A DNA stretch of 64,000 nucleotides from Microbacterium laevaniformans (GCF_016907555.1 NZ_JAFBCE010000001.1:2967133-3031132), one strand, 5' to 3'; counted from the stretch's first letter, positions 21,170 through 31,261 are shown. Notes: generated by a model from the sequence alone, not told the origin. Translations and numbers: made by a program.

Positions 21170-22626
21170 CTGCTCAGCACCGCCTCCATGACTTTCTTCG
21201 CGATTGGAGCCGCGATCCCGTTGCTCGTGCCGGACTGCCCGAGACCTCCGCCGTTTTCCACCATCACGGCGACGACCACTTTCGGGTCGTTGGCCGGGGC
21301 GAAGCCCGTGAACCAGAGAGTGTACGGATCCGAGGGTCCGTGCTCCGCGGTACCGGTCTTCCCGGCCACGTCGAACCCGTCTATTGTTGCACCGCTGGCC
21401 GCGCCGTCACGGACATTGGAGATCATCAGCGAGGTCATCGTCGCGGCATCCGTCGAGCTGAGCGCACGGCCCAGCTCGGTGTCGGTGAACGTCTCCTGCA
21501 CGGTCAGATCGGGCGCCACGACACGGTCGACCATGCGCGGCTTCATGACCATGCCGCCGTTGGCGATGCCGGCGGCCACCATCGCCATCTGCAGCGGCGT
21601 GGCGGTGACGCTGCCCTGTCCGAACCCCGTCAGGGCGACCTTGTCGGCCGAGAGGGCGCCCGTCGGGTATGCCGAGGTGACGACGCCGAGCGGGATGTCG
21701 ATGCTCGCGTTGTTGAAGCCGTACTTCTCGGCCTCGGCGCGAAGGGCGTCCTGGCCGAGCGCGACGGCGAGCTGTGCCATCGGGATGTTGCAGCTCAGGC
21801 GCAGGGCGGTGGCGATGGTGACCTGATCTCCGGGGCCGCACGTGTTGCCGTCGAAGTTGCGGATCGAGGTCGACGTTCCCGGCAACGTGTAGGTCGCGGG
21901 GTTGGGGAAGGTCGAGTCCGGCGTGAACTTGCCCGACGCCAGCGCCGCCGAGACGACGACGAGCTTGAAGGTCGATCCAGGCGGGTTCAGGGTGTCGATC
22001 GCGCGATTGTCGAGCGGATTGACGGCGGCGTTCATCAGCTGGTCGTAGGTCTCGTTGACCTGCTGCGCGTTGTGCACGGCCATCGCGTTGGTGTCGTAGC
22101 TCGGGCTCGTCACCATCGCGAGAACGCGCCCGGTCTTGGGCTCGAGCGCGACGACGGCGCCCTGATAGGTGCCGAGCGCGTCGAAGGCGGCCTTCTGGAT
22201 GGCCGGGTCGAGGGTGAGCAGCACGTTGGAGCCGCGAGCGGGCTGACCCGTGATGATCTGATCGACGCGCGAGAGGAACTGCGAGTTGGCGGTGCCCGAG
22301 AGCTCCTTGTTCATCGACTGTTCGAGGCCGGTGAGCGAGTTGAGCAACGGGTTCATGTACCCCGTGACCGGCGCCCACATCTGGGGGTCGGCGTACTGGC
22401 GCTGCCAGGCGTACACGTCGTCGCTGGGCACGGAGTCGGCGATGACGGTATCGCCGGCGATGATCGACCCGCGCTGCACCTCGAACGAGTCGTAGAGCGC
22501 GCGCTTGTTGAGCGGGTTCTCGCTGAGATCGCCGGCCTGGACGACCTGGATCCAGCTGGTCGCGCCGAACAGGGCCACGAACATGGCGAGCATGATCAGC
22601 GACAGCCGTCGCAGTTCGCGGGTCAT
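21166..22626 (-). CDS. pbpA: Class B penicillin-binding protein PbpA (transpeptidase)
   Basis: 486 residues. An N-terminal membrane anchor ([20 protein letters not shown]) is followed by a dimerisation region and a transpeptidase domain with the three active-site motifs: STFK in [14 protein letters not shown] in [11 protein letters not shown] and KTG in [11 protein letters not shown]. Cross-links peptidoglycan, working with the RodA-type polymerase encoded just upstream, whose stop overlaps this start (ATGA). Start chosen as the overlapping ATG at 22626, which puts the membrane helix right at the N-terminus. Confidence 0.95.
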   Translation of the reverse strand: MTRELRRLSLIMLAMFVALFGATSWIQVVQAGDLSENPLNKRALYDSFEVQRGSIIAGDTVIADSVPSDDVYAWQRQYADPQMWAPVTGYMNPLLNSLTGLEQSMNKELSGTANSQFLSRVDQIITGQPARGSNVLLTLDPAIQKAAFDALGTYQGAVVALEPKTGRVLAMVTSPSYDTNAMAVHNAQQVNETYDQLMNAAVNPLDNRAIDTLNPPGSTFKLVVVSAALASGKFTPDSTFPNPATYTLPGTSTSIRNFDGNTCGPGDQVTIATALRLSCNIPMAQLAVALGQDALRAEAEKYGFNNASIDIPLGVVTSAYPTGALSADKVALTGFGQGSVTATPLQMAMVAAGIANGGMVMKPRMVDRVVAPDLTVQETFTDTELGRALSSTDAATMTSLMISNVRDGAASGATIDGFDVAGKTGTAEHGPSDPYTLWFTGFAPANDPKVVVAVMVENGGGLGQSGTSNGIAAPIAKKVMEAVLSR

Positions 22627-24014
22627 CCGATCACCACCCGGGGGCGCGAGCGCACGGCATCCGAGATGCGCAGCAGCAACGCGACGACGATCCAGTTGGC
22701 CACCAGAGACGATCCGCCCGCCGCGAGGAACGGGGTTGTCAGCCCCGTCAGGGGGATGAGTCGGGTGACGCCGCCGACCATGATGAACACCTGGAGCGCG
22801 ATGGTGAACGACAGTCCGGTGGCCAGCAGCTTTCCGAAGTCGTCCTGGCCGGCGATGCCGATGCGGATGCCGCGACTGGTGAACACCATGTACAGGCAGA
22901 GGATCGCGAAGACGCCGATGAGCCCCAGCTCTTCGCCGATGCTGGGGAAGATGTAGTCGCTCTGCGACAGGGGGGTCAGCCCCGGCCGTCCACGGCCGAG
23001 ACCGGTTCCGAGCAGGCCGCCCTCGGACAGGCCGAAGATGCCGCTCACGAGCTGATAGCTGCCGCCCGCGCTGTCGATGACGGCGGGGTTGAAGGCGTCC
23101 AGCCAGTTCTGGAAGCGCCCGCCCACGTAGCTGAGCACCTGCGAGGCGATGAGGGCGCCGCCGACGGCCAGCAGCAGACCGAGCACCGCCCAGCTCGTCT
23201 TGCCCGTGGCGACGTAGATCATCGCGATGAACATGCCGAACATGAGCAGACCCGTGCCGAGATCGCGCTGGAAGACGATGATCGCCATCGAGGCGAGCCA
23301 GATGAGCAGGAGCGGTCCGAGCTCGCGGGCACGCGGCCACGTCATGCCGAGGAAGCGCGTACCGACGGAGGTGAGCGCTTCGCGCGTGCGCACGAGGTAG
23401 CCGGCGAAGAAGATGGCCAACGCGATCTTCGCCAGCTCGCCGGGCTGGAAGGAGAAGAGGCCGCCGATGGAGATCCACACATCGGCGTTGGCGTCGGTGC
23501 CCAGCCCCGGCACGAAGGGGAGCACGAGCAGCAGGATGCCGACGAACCCGAAGACGTACGTGTAGCGGAACAGCACGCGGTAGTTCTTCAGGAAGATCAC
23601 GATCGCGACCGCCGCGGCGCTCGCGATGGCCAGCCACACCAGCTGGCGGGTCGAGAGGGCGTCCCACCCGGTGCTCTGGTCCTCGATGTCGATGCGGTAG
23701 ATCATCGCCAGGCCGAGACCCGACAGTACGGTCGCGATGGGGACGACGAACGGGTCGGCTTGCGACGCTTTGAAGCGCAGCACGATGTGCAGTCCGAGCA
23801 CCAGCACGGTCAGTGCGCCGCAGTAGTAGAGGAACGTCCAGTCGATGTGGCCGAGCGCGCCCAGCTGCACGAGGGCGACGGCGGCGCCGTTGATCGCGAA
23901 GGCGAACAGCAGCAGACCGAGTTCGCGGTTGCGCTGCGTCTGCGGCATCCGGAGCTTTCGCAGCGCCTTCACGACCGTCGTGTCGGCCTGGACGGTGTCT
24001 GTCGCCGAGCTCAT
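22623..24014 (-). CDS. rodA: SEDS peptidoglycan polymerase, FtsW/RodA family
   Basis: 463 residues with about 12 membrane helices. SEDS family signatures: FSFQPGELAKIALAIFFAGY, IVFQRDLGTGLLMFGMF (conserved Asp), SIGEELGLIGV and GLTTPFLAAGGSSL. Polymerises lipid II into glycan strands together with the class B PBP encoded by the overlapping next gene. Its start overlaps the pstP stop by 4 nt. In this operon the gene is usually called rodA; assignment to RodA rather than FtsW rests on context. Confidence 0.94.
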   Translation of the reverse strand: MSSATDTVQADTTVVKALRKLRMPQTQRNRELGLLLFAFAINGAAVALVQLGALGHIDWTFLYYCGALTVLVLGLHIVLRFKASQADPFVVPIATVLSGLGLAMIYRIDIEDQSTGWDALSTRQLVWLAIASAAAVAIVIFLKNYRVLFRYTYVFGFVGILLLVLPFVPGLGTDANADVWISIGGLFSFQPGELAKIALAIFFAGYLVRTREALTSVGTRFLGMTWPRARELGPLLLIWLASMAIIVFQRDLGTGLLMFGMFIAMIYVATGKTSWAVLGLLLAVGGALIASQVLSYVGGRFQNWLDAFNPAVIDSAGGSYQLVSGIFGLSEGGLLGTGLGRGRPGLTPLSQSDYIFPSIGEELGLIGVFAILCLYMVFTSRGIRIGIAGQDDFGKLLATGLSFTIALQVFIMVGGVTRLIPLTGLTTPFLAAGGSSLVANWIVVALLLRISDAVRSRPRVVIG

Positions 24015-25249
24015 CGTTCACCCTCCAGAGTGGTGCGCAGGGTGTCGACGATCTGCTCGGCGTCCGAGAGCGAGCGCGCCGAGATCGTCGAGGTCACCGC
24101 GAGACGCTGGTAGAAGGGCAGGTCGTTCAGCACGATGCCCGTGTCCTCGTAGACGGACGACAGCGAGATCGGGCCGATGTCCTGCTGGATGCCGCGGTAG
24201 ATGACGACGGTGTCGGCATCGGCGCCGACGAAGTACCGCGTCTGAGTCCAGGCGTAGGCGCCGAGCGCTGCCGCCGAGAGGGCGGCGAGAATCGTGATCA
24301 GGCCGACGACCCACCAGATGCGCCGACGGCGGGCACGTCGGCGGTCTTCCTCGATGAGCTCCTCGAGGAACTCGGCGGCGGGCTCGAAGTGCGTCGGCTC
24401 GTTGGCGGCCTGGCGGGCGGTGTGCAGCCAGCTGGTACGCCCGGGGCGGGCGGCCGGCACGTCGACGCCCTGCGGGTTGGACGCCGAGCCGACGATCGTC
24501 GCGGTGCCGCTGAACATCGGGTGGCTGCCGCCGACGTCCACGATGACGACGGTGACGTTGTCGGGGGCTCCGCCGTCGAGGGCCTGCTTGAGCAGGAGAT
24601 CGGCGGTGCGGCCCGGCGGATAGTGGTGGCCGAGCACCTTGCTGGTGTGCGCGTCGTCGACGACGCCGGAGAGGCCGTCGGAGCAGAGCAGCCAGCGGTC
24701 GCCGGGCTGGGTCGGCATGATGAACGTGTCGACCTCGGGGTCGGGGTCCATGTCGCCGAGCACGCGCATGAGCACGGACCGGCGCGGGTGGTAGCGGGCT
24801 TCTTCGGGAGTGATGCGACCCGAGTCGACGAGGCGCTGCACGAAGGTGTGGTCGGTCGTGATCTGGGTGAGCGCATCGTCGCGGTAGAGGTAGATGCGCG
24901 AGTCGCCGATGTGGGCGATCACGGCGTAGTCGTCGACCATGATCAGGGCGCTGACGGTGGTGCCCATGCCCGCGAGTTCGGGCCGTCGCGCGACGGTGTC
25001 GATCAGCACCCCCGCGGTCGAGGAGATGGCTTCCTGCAGCGCCTGCTCGGCCTCCGCGGTCGAGGCGTAGGGGTGATCGAGGTTCTTCAGGCGGTGGACG
25101 GCGATGCTCGAGGCGACATCACCCCCGGCATGACCTCCCATGCCGTCGGCCACGACGAAGAGGTTCGAGCCGGCGTAGCCCGAATCCTGGTTGTTGGAGC
25201 GCACCTTCCCCGTGTGGGAGATGGCGACGCTCGATCCCTCGAAGACCAT
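24011..25249 (-). CDS. pstP: PP2C-family Ser/Thr phosphatase PstP
   Basis: 412 residues. The PP2C domain (residues ~8-235) shows NQDSGYAG, VADGMGGHAGG, HIGDSRIYLY, CSDGLSGVV and GAPDNVTVVIVDV, the metal-binding aspartates of the family. A juxtamembrane basic stretch (RRRARRRRIWW), one membrane helix (LITILAALSAAALGAYAW) and an extracellular ~100-residue domain follow. It removes phosphates added by PknA/PknB. Lies between fhaB and rodA. Confidence 0.95.
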   Translation of the reverse strand: MVFEGSSVAISHTGKVRSNNQDSGYAGSNLFVVADGMGGHAGGDVASSIAVHRLKNLDHPYASTAEAEQALQEAISSTAGVLIDTVARRPELAGMGTTVSALIMVDDYAVIAHIGDSRIYLYRDDALTQITTDHTFVQRLVDSGRITPEEARYHPRRSVLMRVLGDMDPDPEVDTFIMPTQPGDRWLLCSDGLSGVVDDAHTSKVLGHHYPPGRTADLLLKQALDGGAPDNVTVVIVDVGGSHPMFSGTATIVGSASNPQGVDVPAARPGRTSWLHTARQAANEPTHFEPAAEFLEELIEEDRRRARRRRIWWVVGLITILAALSAAALGAYAWTQTRYFVGADADTVVIYRGIQQDIGPISLSSVYEDTGIVLNDLPFYQRLAVTSTISARSLSDAEQIVDTLRTTLEGER

Positions 25250-25259
25250 GAGAGGCGGG

Positions 25260-25807
25260 CTACTTCCTCAGCTCGAACGTCGTCGCGCCGACCTTGATCG
25301 GTGCTCCCACGCGGATGGGCACCGGGGTGCTCACGCGAGCACCGTCGTGCCAGGTGCCGTTGGTGGAGTCGAGGTCCTGGATCATCCACTGGTCGCCCCA
25401 GAGCAGCAGGCGCGCGTGGTGGCTGGAGGTGTAGTCGTCGCGGATCACGAGCCCCGACTCGCTCGAGCGGCCGATCGTGAGCGCCTCCGAGCCGAGCGGC
25501 AGCTCGAGGCCGGCCTTCGGGCCGCTCGTGATCACGATGCGCGACACGGCGTCGCGGGTCGCCTTCTGCGGTCCGCTCGGGCTCGCAGCGGCGGCGGGAG
25601 CGGCCGGGGCGATGGGTGCCGTCGCCGCCTGGGCGGCGGCGGGCGCGGATGCCGCGGCGGCGACGCCCACGCCGGCGGCCGCGGGTTCGGCGAGCTTTCG
25701 CACCTTGACGCCGAAGAGGTCTGCGCGCAGGGAGTAGACGACGGCGAAGACGAAGAACCACAGCAGGATCAGGAAGCCGATCTGCAGCAGCAGGAGAGTC
25801 AACTCGC

Positions 25808-25811
<4 letters not shown>
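25260..25811 (-). CDS. fhaB: FHA-domain membrane protein FhaB
   Basis: 183 residues. An N-terminal membrane helix (LTLLLLQIGFLILLWFFVFA), an Ala/Pro-rich linker and a C-terminal FHA domain (residues ~95-180) with GRSSESGLVI, SSHHARL and DLDSTNGTWHDG, the phosphothreonine-binding residues. Known FhaB proteins link PknA/B signalling to cell-wall synthesis and division. Its start overlaps the fhaA stop by 4 nt. Confidence 0.93.
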
Positions 25812-26539
<728 letters not shown>

Positions 26540-26620
26540 AGGGCTCCTCAGGATCGCCGACCGGTGCGTACATGCTAGTTGCACAGGCTGAGCAGACGCG
26601 GAACGCGCCGAGCTGGCGCG

Positions 26621-26692
26621 CGCTCAACGACCGGGAGGTGGCCGGGCGCGGTCGTTGAGCGAGGCGGGCACCGCCGAGTCGAAACGGGTCTC
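26621..26692. repeat. GTCGTTGAGCG-type intergenic repeat
   Basis: CGCTCAACGACC (26621-26632) and its perfect inverse (26650-26661) flank 17 nt, followed by GAGTCGAAACG. This resembles the short GTCGTTGAGCG...GAGTCGAAACG repeats scattered between genes in Microbacteriaceae. It lies between fhaA and tRNA-Leu and may act as a hairpin. Confidence 0.5.
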
Positions 26693-26747
26693 GGGGCGTG
26701 ATATCCTCGGGAAGTTGAGTCCGTGAGATCTTCGGATGTCGTGGCTC

Positions 26748-26831
26748 GCGCGAGTGGCGGAATAGGCAGACGCGCTGGCTTCAGGTGCCAGTGCCCGAAA
26801 GGGCGTGGGGGTTCAACTCCCCCCTCGCGCA
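26748..26831 (+). tRNA. tRNA-Leu (anticodon CAG)
   Basis: Class II tRNA of 84 nt. Acceptor GCGCGAG/CTCGCGC, anticodon stem CTGGC/GCCAG with loop TTCAGGT (anticodon CAG), a variable arm and T-arm GGGGGTTCAACTCCCCC; no encoded CCA. Its last 21 nt belong to the left attachment site of the genomic island, so the element rebuilt an intact tRNA on insertion. Confidence 0.96.
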
Positions 26832-26834
26832 CAG
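26811..26834. other. attL: attL, left attachment site
   Basis: 24 bp comprising the T-arm and acceptor 3' half of tRNA-Leu plus three bases (CAG), repeated exactly at 44714-44737. A terminator-like GACCCCC/GGGGGTC inverted repeat (from 26844) follows inside the island. Confidence 0.85.
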
Positions 26835-26920
26835 CGAAGAATGGACCCCCGACCTGGGATTTACCGGGCGGGGGTCGGTTCGTTTTGTGCCCGGTGCAAC
26901 GATCTCTGCAACAGGGATGT

Positions 26921-27034
26921 TCATTCAGCCCCACCGCCTAGCAGACCGGCGAGCCGTGAAACGGCGTCCCGCTGCATCGTGGGCGTCACGTGACTGTAGA
27001 TATTCATCGTCGTCGAGATGTTGGAGTGCCCTAG
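26921..27034 (-). pseudogene. Tyrosine integrase 1, C-terminal fragment (piece 3 of 3)
   Basis: Codes for 36 residues beginning GHSNISTTMNIYSHV, which holds the catalytic tyrosine, and ending GLLGGGAE before TGA. It continues in frame from the middle fragment (VVQERL) across the duplicated CTAG at 27031-27034 and 28575-28578. The IS5-like element 27035-28574 separates them. The active-site tyrosine is thus cut off from the rest, so no active integrase can be made from this locus. Confidence 0.85.
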
Positions 27035-27083
27035 GGCGTGTTGCTAAACCGTTCTGGCTGGCTGTTCGGCGAGTCTTGAACGC

Positions 27084-27978
27084 GTGTCGCGTGATGTGAT
27101 CTCGGATGAGGCCTGGGCTGTGATCGGCCCGTTGTTCCCGAAGGTGAAGTCGACGGGTCGGCCGCCGTTGGATCGGCGCACGGTGGTCGAGGCGACGGCG
27201 TGGCGGTTCCGCACGGGCGCGCCGTGGCGGGACGTGCCGGAGCGGTTCGGGAACTGGAACACGATCTACAAGAACTTCAACCGGTGGGCCGAGCAGGGCG
27301 TCTGGGCGCGACTGCTGGAGCAGGTGCAGTCCCTCGCACAGCGGTCTGGGGACTTGGACTGGGTCACATCCATCGACTCCACGATCGTGCGCGTGCATCA
27401 GCACGGCGCGACCCTCCCGCGCACCACAGGGGGCTTCATCGAACTACAGGAAGTTCGGTGATGAGCCACCCGATCATGCGATCGGCCGCTCCCGCGGCGG
27501 GCTGACGACGAAGAATCACCTGGTCTGTGACGGGAAGGGACGTGCACTCGCGTTCATCCTTACGCCTGGGCAGGCGGCGGATACCAGCATGCTGACAGCG
27601 ACGTTGGGCGAGATCCGCGTCCCCGGTGCCCGGGGCAGGCCAAGGGTGAGGCCGGACCGGGTGCTCGCGGACAAGGGTTACCCGTCGAAGGCGAATCGGG
27701 CTTGGCTGCGCGAGCGCGGGATCGCGGCGACGATCCCCGAGCGTGACGATCAGATCGCGCACCGACGCAAGCGCCGCGGCAGACCGATCGACTTCGGTTA
27801 TGAGCAGCGTGTCCGCTACCGCGGTCGCAACGTCGTGGAGCGGTGCTTTAACAGGCTCAAGCAATGGCGCGGGATTGCGATGCGCTCAGATAAGACCGCC
27901 CGCAACTACCACGCTGGGCTCTGCCTCGCCGCGACACTCCACTGGCTCACCGGCGCCATCAGCAACACTGCTCAATGA
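27084..27978 (+). CDS. IS5-family transposase, two overlapping frames
   Basis: Frame 1 (27084-27461) gives MSRDVISDEAWAVIGPLFP to ELQEVR and includes the first catalytic Asp (DSTIVRVHQH). The protein continues in the +1 frame (KFGDEPPDHAIGRSRGGLTT on), with the second Asp in LADKGYPSK and the Glu in NVVERCFNRLKQWRG, to the stop at 27978. The same frame relation is seen in the related element at 31879, so it is likely a programmed frameshift (+1 or -2) near 27412-27440, as in other IS427-type elements. Joined length is about 298 residues. Confidence 0.85.
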
Positions 27979-28015
27979 GGCGCCCGCACCATGAAGCGGG
28001 TGGAAGGCTTGAGCC

Positions 28016-28513
28016 ATGGCACCTTCCCGTGATCGCTACCGCAAGTTGCGGCAGACGTACACGAGCCTCGGACTGGGCGAACTGACCGCGGCGACAGTAT
28101 TCGCCGGCATCGCCGCCAGCGGCCTGATTCCCGTCACGTCGACCCGCCCCGGCGCACTGGCGTTGTGGTCCGCGCTTGCCCCCCTGCTCCTGATCCTCGC
28201 CCAGGCGGGCGTCTACTGGCTCATGGCGCGCGAATGGGCCGGGCGAGCACGAATGCCCACCTGCGTCGCCGGAGCGTACCGAGCTGCCCGTCTCCTCGAT
28301 CCGCTCGTTCTGGCTTTGGGACTCATCGGAATCGTCGCTTGGTTCCCCTCCGGCGCAGACGCGGCCCTCGTCCTAGGCGTCTGGGTGTTCGCTGCCGCCG
28401 AGTATGCGAACTACTTTGTCGTGCGGCTTGCCTACCCAGTCCATCGATGGGCCGCGCATGTAACGCAGTGGCGTACGCCTCGATTGATCAAAGACCTCGA
28501 TCGGGCCCGATAG
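28016..28513 (+). CDS. Passenger gene: four-helix membrane protein of unknown function
   Basis: 165 residues, starting 38 nt after the transposase stop and inside the IS ends. Four hydrophobic segments are visible (TAATVFAGIAASGLIPV, LALWSALAPLLLILAQAGVY, LDPLVLALGLIGIVAWF, AALVLGVWVFAAAEYANYF), with a basic N-terminus (APSRDRYRKLRQTY). I do not recognise a named family. It is flanked by two related copies of the transposase 3' tail (27937-27971 and 28540-28574). An identical copy is at 35490-35987. Confidence 0.75.
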   Translation: MAPSRDRYRKLRQTYTSLGLGELTAATVFAGIAASGLIPVTSTRPGALALWSALAPLLLILAQAGVYWLMAREWAGRARMPTCVAGAYRAARLLDPLVLALGLIGIVAWFPSGADAALVLGVWVFAAAEYANYFVVRLAYPVHRWAAHVTQWRTPRLIKDLDRAR

Positions 28514-28574
28514 CACGCCGCCTCCGGATCGCATGGGCCCTCCACTGGGTCACCGTGGGCTTTAGCAACACTGC

Positions 28575-29571
28575 CTAGGCGTTCCTGCACGACCTTCGGG
28601 TGCACTCCAAGTTCGAGCAGCAGTGTCGCGTGAGTGTGGCGAAGTCCCTTGAGGGTCAATCGCGGCAGGTGATCTGCGCCCAAGTCTGCGCGGGCCTTTG
28701 CCACTCGGTGATCCCAACGGCGCCCGATGTCGTCGGGTTTACGCAATCGTCCGCTGAGGTCCCCGAATACGTAGGCGTCTGCTCGTGCGAAGTCGAGAGC
28801 TATCGTCCCGCGCGTAGCTTTCCATTTCCGGAGAACCTCAGTGGTGGCCGCGTCGATATCGATGGGCCGAGCCACGCCGGTCTTGGTCGTCTTAGTCCTG
28901 TCTCGCCTGGTCGTGTCGGCAGCGCGGCGGAGCGCGATCTTTCCCGCGGTCAGATCGACGTCGCCCCACCTCAGAGCGAGTGCCTCCGAACGGCGCATTC
29001 CAGTATGGGCGTAGAGGTGCCACAGCGAGTGAAACTCGTCGTTGTAGACATCGCGCGACCATGTGAGGAACTGGCGTAGTTCAACCGCCGTCCAGGTTTG
29101 GATCTCTGGTCGCTGTGCCCGAACCTGCTTCCCCGTCGGTGCCTTCACGGTTCGGCGCTTCTTGGCGACGTTCACGACGATGTGACCGTCGTCGATTGCG
29201 GCATCGAGCATGGCGCCGACCAGCACATGCACCTTCTGCACCGAGTTCGCGGACAATCCGGCGCCAGGGCGCTTATTGTCGGCCCGGCCGTGGTCGAGGA
29301 GCGCACCGTAGTGCTTGTGGAGGGCTGTGGCGGTGAGCTTGTCCAATCGGATCGTTCCGAGCTGCGGTTCCACATGGTTGCGGACTATCTTTCGGTACCC
29401 CTCGATCGTTGATGCTTCAAGCGTCAGGGAGTCGAGCCATTCCTGCGCGTACTCGCCGACGCTTGGGGCACCTCTTCTCGTCAGCCGACCGTGTGAACGC
29501 AGCTTTCGGCGGGCCTCTTGTAGCGCATCGTCGGCATCGGCCGCGGTTCGATAGCCGGCTTTGCCCACTAG
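28575..29571 (-). pseudogene. Tyrosine integrase 1, middle fragment (piece 2 of 3)
   Basis: 331 codons of a phage-type tyrosine recombinase, read from VGKAGYRTAADADDALQEAR to HPKVVQERL. It contains the N-terminal SAM-like core-binding domain (APSVGEYAQEWLDSLTL), catalytic Arg in HTGMRRSEALALRWGDVD and the H-x-x-R box in LTLKGLRHTHATLLLELGV. The first residues come from the fragment at 36049-36169 and the last from 26921-27034. Both junctions are CTAG duplications. The GTG at 29568 is an internal codon, not the native start. Confidence 0.88.
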
Positions 29572-29580
29572 GCCGTGTTG

Positions 29581-30150
29581 CTAAACGCTCTCCGCGGCGC
29601 TCGGGGTGTCCAGCCAGCCCGCGCTGACAAGGATCTCGTGCGCGATCTCCGCGACGGAGCGGCCGTCGGTGGCGATGCGTGAGACGGTTTTGTCCGCCGC
29701 GTCGAGTCGTCGCGCTGCGAGGTTGCTGCGGTCGATGTGCTCGGCCAGCGCGGTGCCGATCTCTCGTTGCGCGAGTCGATGGGCTGCGGTCGTGTCGGTT
29801 GATGTCAGCAGGACCGCGGATGAATGAGTCTCGCCGCCGAGCGCGGCCTTCAGTTCCGTGACCTGCAGCACGCTCACGGTGTTGGTGAAGATCAGACGTG
29901 AGTAGCCGACGGCTCGGTAGTTCTTCCACATCGCCGCGAGGTTCTGCTCCGCGAGGTTGATGCCGTCGCGCCAGGGTTGTGGGTATGCCTGGTCGAGGTT
30001 GTCGCCTTCGATGAGTGCGTGGCGGATGTCGGCGCGGGCCAGGATCCGGGAGACCTCCGCGGCCACGGACGACTTGCCCACTCCCGAACGGCCGCCGATG
30101 AAGATGACGTCCGTCGGGGTGTCGGTCTGCATCTGCTCATCTTGTCGCAT
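29581..30150 (-). CDS. Passenger gene: P-loop kinase-like NTPase
   Basis: 189 residues (an ATG at 30132 would give 183). Walker A GGRSGVGKSSVAAEVSRILA near the N-terminus, then EGDNLDQAYPQ and LIFTNTVSVLQ, with a helical lid region (LAQREIGTALAEHIDRSN); this resembles the small-molecule kinase/adenylyl-kinase-like P-loop fold. Substrate unknown. It follows a transposase C-terminal remnant on the same strand, and its stop codon TAG lies inside the IS terminal repeat (GTTTAGCAACAC). It therefore occupies the same passenger slot as the membrane-protein and GNAT genes. Confidence 0.8.
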   Translation of the reverse strand: MRQDEQMQTDTPTDVIFIGGRSGVGKSSVAAEVSRILARADIRHALIEGDNLDQAYPQPWRDGINLAEQNLAAMWKNYRAVGYSRLIFTNTVSVLQVTELKAALGGETHSSAVLLTSTDTTAAHRLAQREIGTALAEHIDRSNLAARRLDAADKTVSRIATDGRSVAEIAHEILVSAGWLDTPSAAESV

Positions 30151-30223
30151 CGCGCGACGATGTCAGCTCTAACGATGTGAGCCAGTGCAGTGTGGCCCCC
30201 AGGCAGAGAGCGGCGTGATAGTT
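30137..30223 (-). pseudogene. Remnant of IS5-family transposase C-terminus
   Basis: Reads NYHAALCLGATLHWLTSLEL and ends at the TGA at 30137-30139. It matches the tail NYHAGLCLAATLHWL of the intact transposases. Everything upstream of about 30223 is unrelated, so the rest of this element, including its other end, is lost. The kinase gene overlaps its last codons. Confidence 0.75.
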
Positions 30224-30283
30224 GCTGCTCGATAGGATCGGTGGGATGTCTCGCATGAGGCGGCGAGGATCTCCGGGCGTTGG

Positions 30284-31261
30284 TTAGCGCGACGTTGCCA
30301 GAAGAGAACGGGCCTTGGCGAGCTTTGTTGCGTCACCGCGACTCAGGGATTTGAACTCATCTGCGTGCGAGGAGATGTATTCGTCCTGCCACGCAGAAGC
30401 GACGGCGACTCTCAGCCCGGTAAGGCCCGTTGAGAGCTTGCAGTTGACGTCCGAGGCGGCGACTTGAATCTCGGCGGCCGACGCTTTCGATGTTGCCCAC
30501 TTCGGGTCATTAATCGCGGCCGCAGGCGTCTCGTACGTGAACCCGTTTGCCTTCATGCATTCGCTCCAAGAACGGAACGCGGCGAGCACGCGAGGGTCTC
30601 TGTCCGATTGGCGCAGGCCGTACGCAACGGTCGACTCGAGGAGGGCTTGGCTCGAACCGTCGTCGCCGGTAATGGAGCGAGCTTCGGAGATGCAACCCCC
30701 CGCAGGAACAGTTTGACCGTTGATCTCTCGATCGGAGCCGTCGCCCATAGCAATGTCCAGGGCGCGCTCGTCGAGAGAACTCGCGTCCTTCTCTGCGATC
30801 CCTGCTCCTTCGCCTGACTCGAGGATCTCGTCGCCTACCACGTGGTAACCAGTGCTCTGTGCTTGCGCCAGGTCCAGCACCCCGAACAAGCGATCGTAGT
30901 CATGACTCTCGGCGGGAACTGTCTGCGGCGGAACGTCGAACGACTCGCCGAATCTTGCCATGCAAGACTGCATCGCCTTGTGTTCAGCCAGGAAGACCAC
31001 ATTCTGATCCTCTGGCGACATTCGGTAAGAGTCGACGGGGAAGACGATGTCGCTGCCTACACGAACATCGGTGACCTGGCCGAGCTTTAGCTCCTCCACG
31101 GCAGCAGAAGCGTCCGATGCCGCTCCGGTCGGTGCCGCCCCGCCGGCGCCTGCTGGCTGGACACGGGACTGGGCAACGACACTCGTTGCAACACCGAAGC
31201 TCACGACTCCGATGGCAGCAGTTATGACTACCGCCGTCACCCGGCGGGCTAGAAGCTGCAT
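30284..31261 (-). CDS. Secreted protein of unknown function
   Basis: 325 residues from the ATG at 31261, which overlaps the end of the upstream gene by 13 nt. The N-terminus RRVTAVVITAAIGVVSFGVA is a signal peptide or anchor (cleavage perhaps near VVAQS). The mature part has cysteines in MQSCMARFG, GGCISEA, WSECMKANGF and NCKL, a pattern seen in uncharacterised actinobacterial exported proteins. No enzyme motif is recognised. It lies with the I36-like gene between IS5-like elements, so it is cargo of the composite block. Confidence 0.72.
   Translation of the reverse strand: MQLLARRVTAVVITAAIGVVSFGVATSVVAQSRVQPAGAGGAAPTGAASDASAAVEELKLGQVTDVRVGSDIVFPVDSYRMSPEDQNVVFLAEHKAMQSCMARFGESFDVPPQTVPAESHDYDRLFGVLDLAQAQSTGYHVVGDEILESGEGAGIAEKDASSLDERALDIAMGDGSDREINGQTVPAGGCISEARSITGDDGSSQALLESTVAYGLRQSDRDPRVLAAFRSWSECMKANGFTYETPAAAINDPKWATSKASAAEIQVAASDVNCKLSTGLTGLRVAVASAWQDEYISSHADEFKSLSRGDATKLAKARSLLATSR

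Larger units (their letters stand above)
27035..28574 (+). mobile_element. IS5-family (IS427-like) element with membrane-protein passenger, copy 1
   Basis: 1,540 bp. The ends GGCGTGTTGCTAAA and, inverted, GCAGTGTTGCTAAA match at 12 of 14 bases. CTAG target duplications are at 27031-27034 and 28575-28578. It carries a two-frame transposase (27084-27978) and a downstream passenger gene (28016-28513). The same 1,540 bp recur at 34509-36048. It interrupts integrase 1 between Leu and Gly codons. Confidence 0.9.

Noticed and set aside
28432..29568. Integrase ORF taken at face value as a 378-residue gene starting at 29568
   Set aside because: The first codon is internal (native N-terminus at 36169) and the last ~47 codons are IS sequence; the true C-terminus is at 26921-27034.
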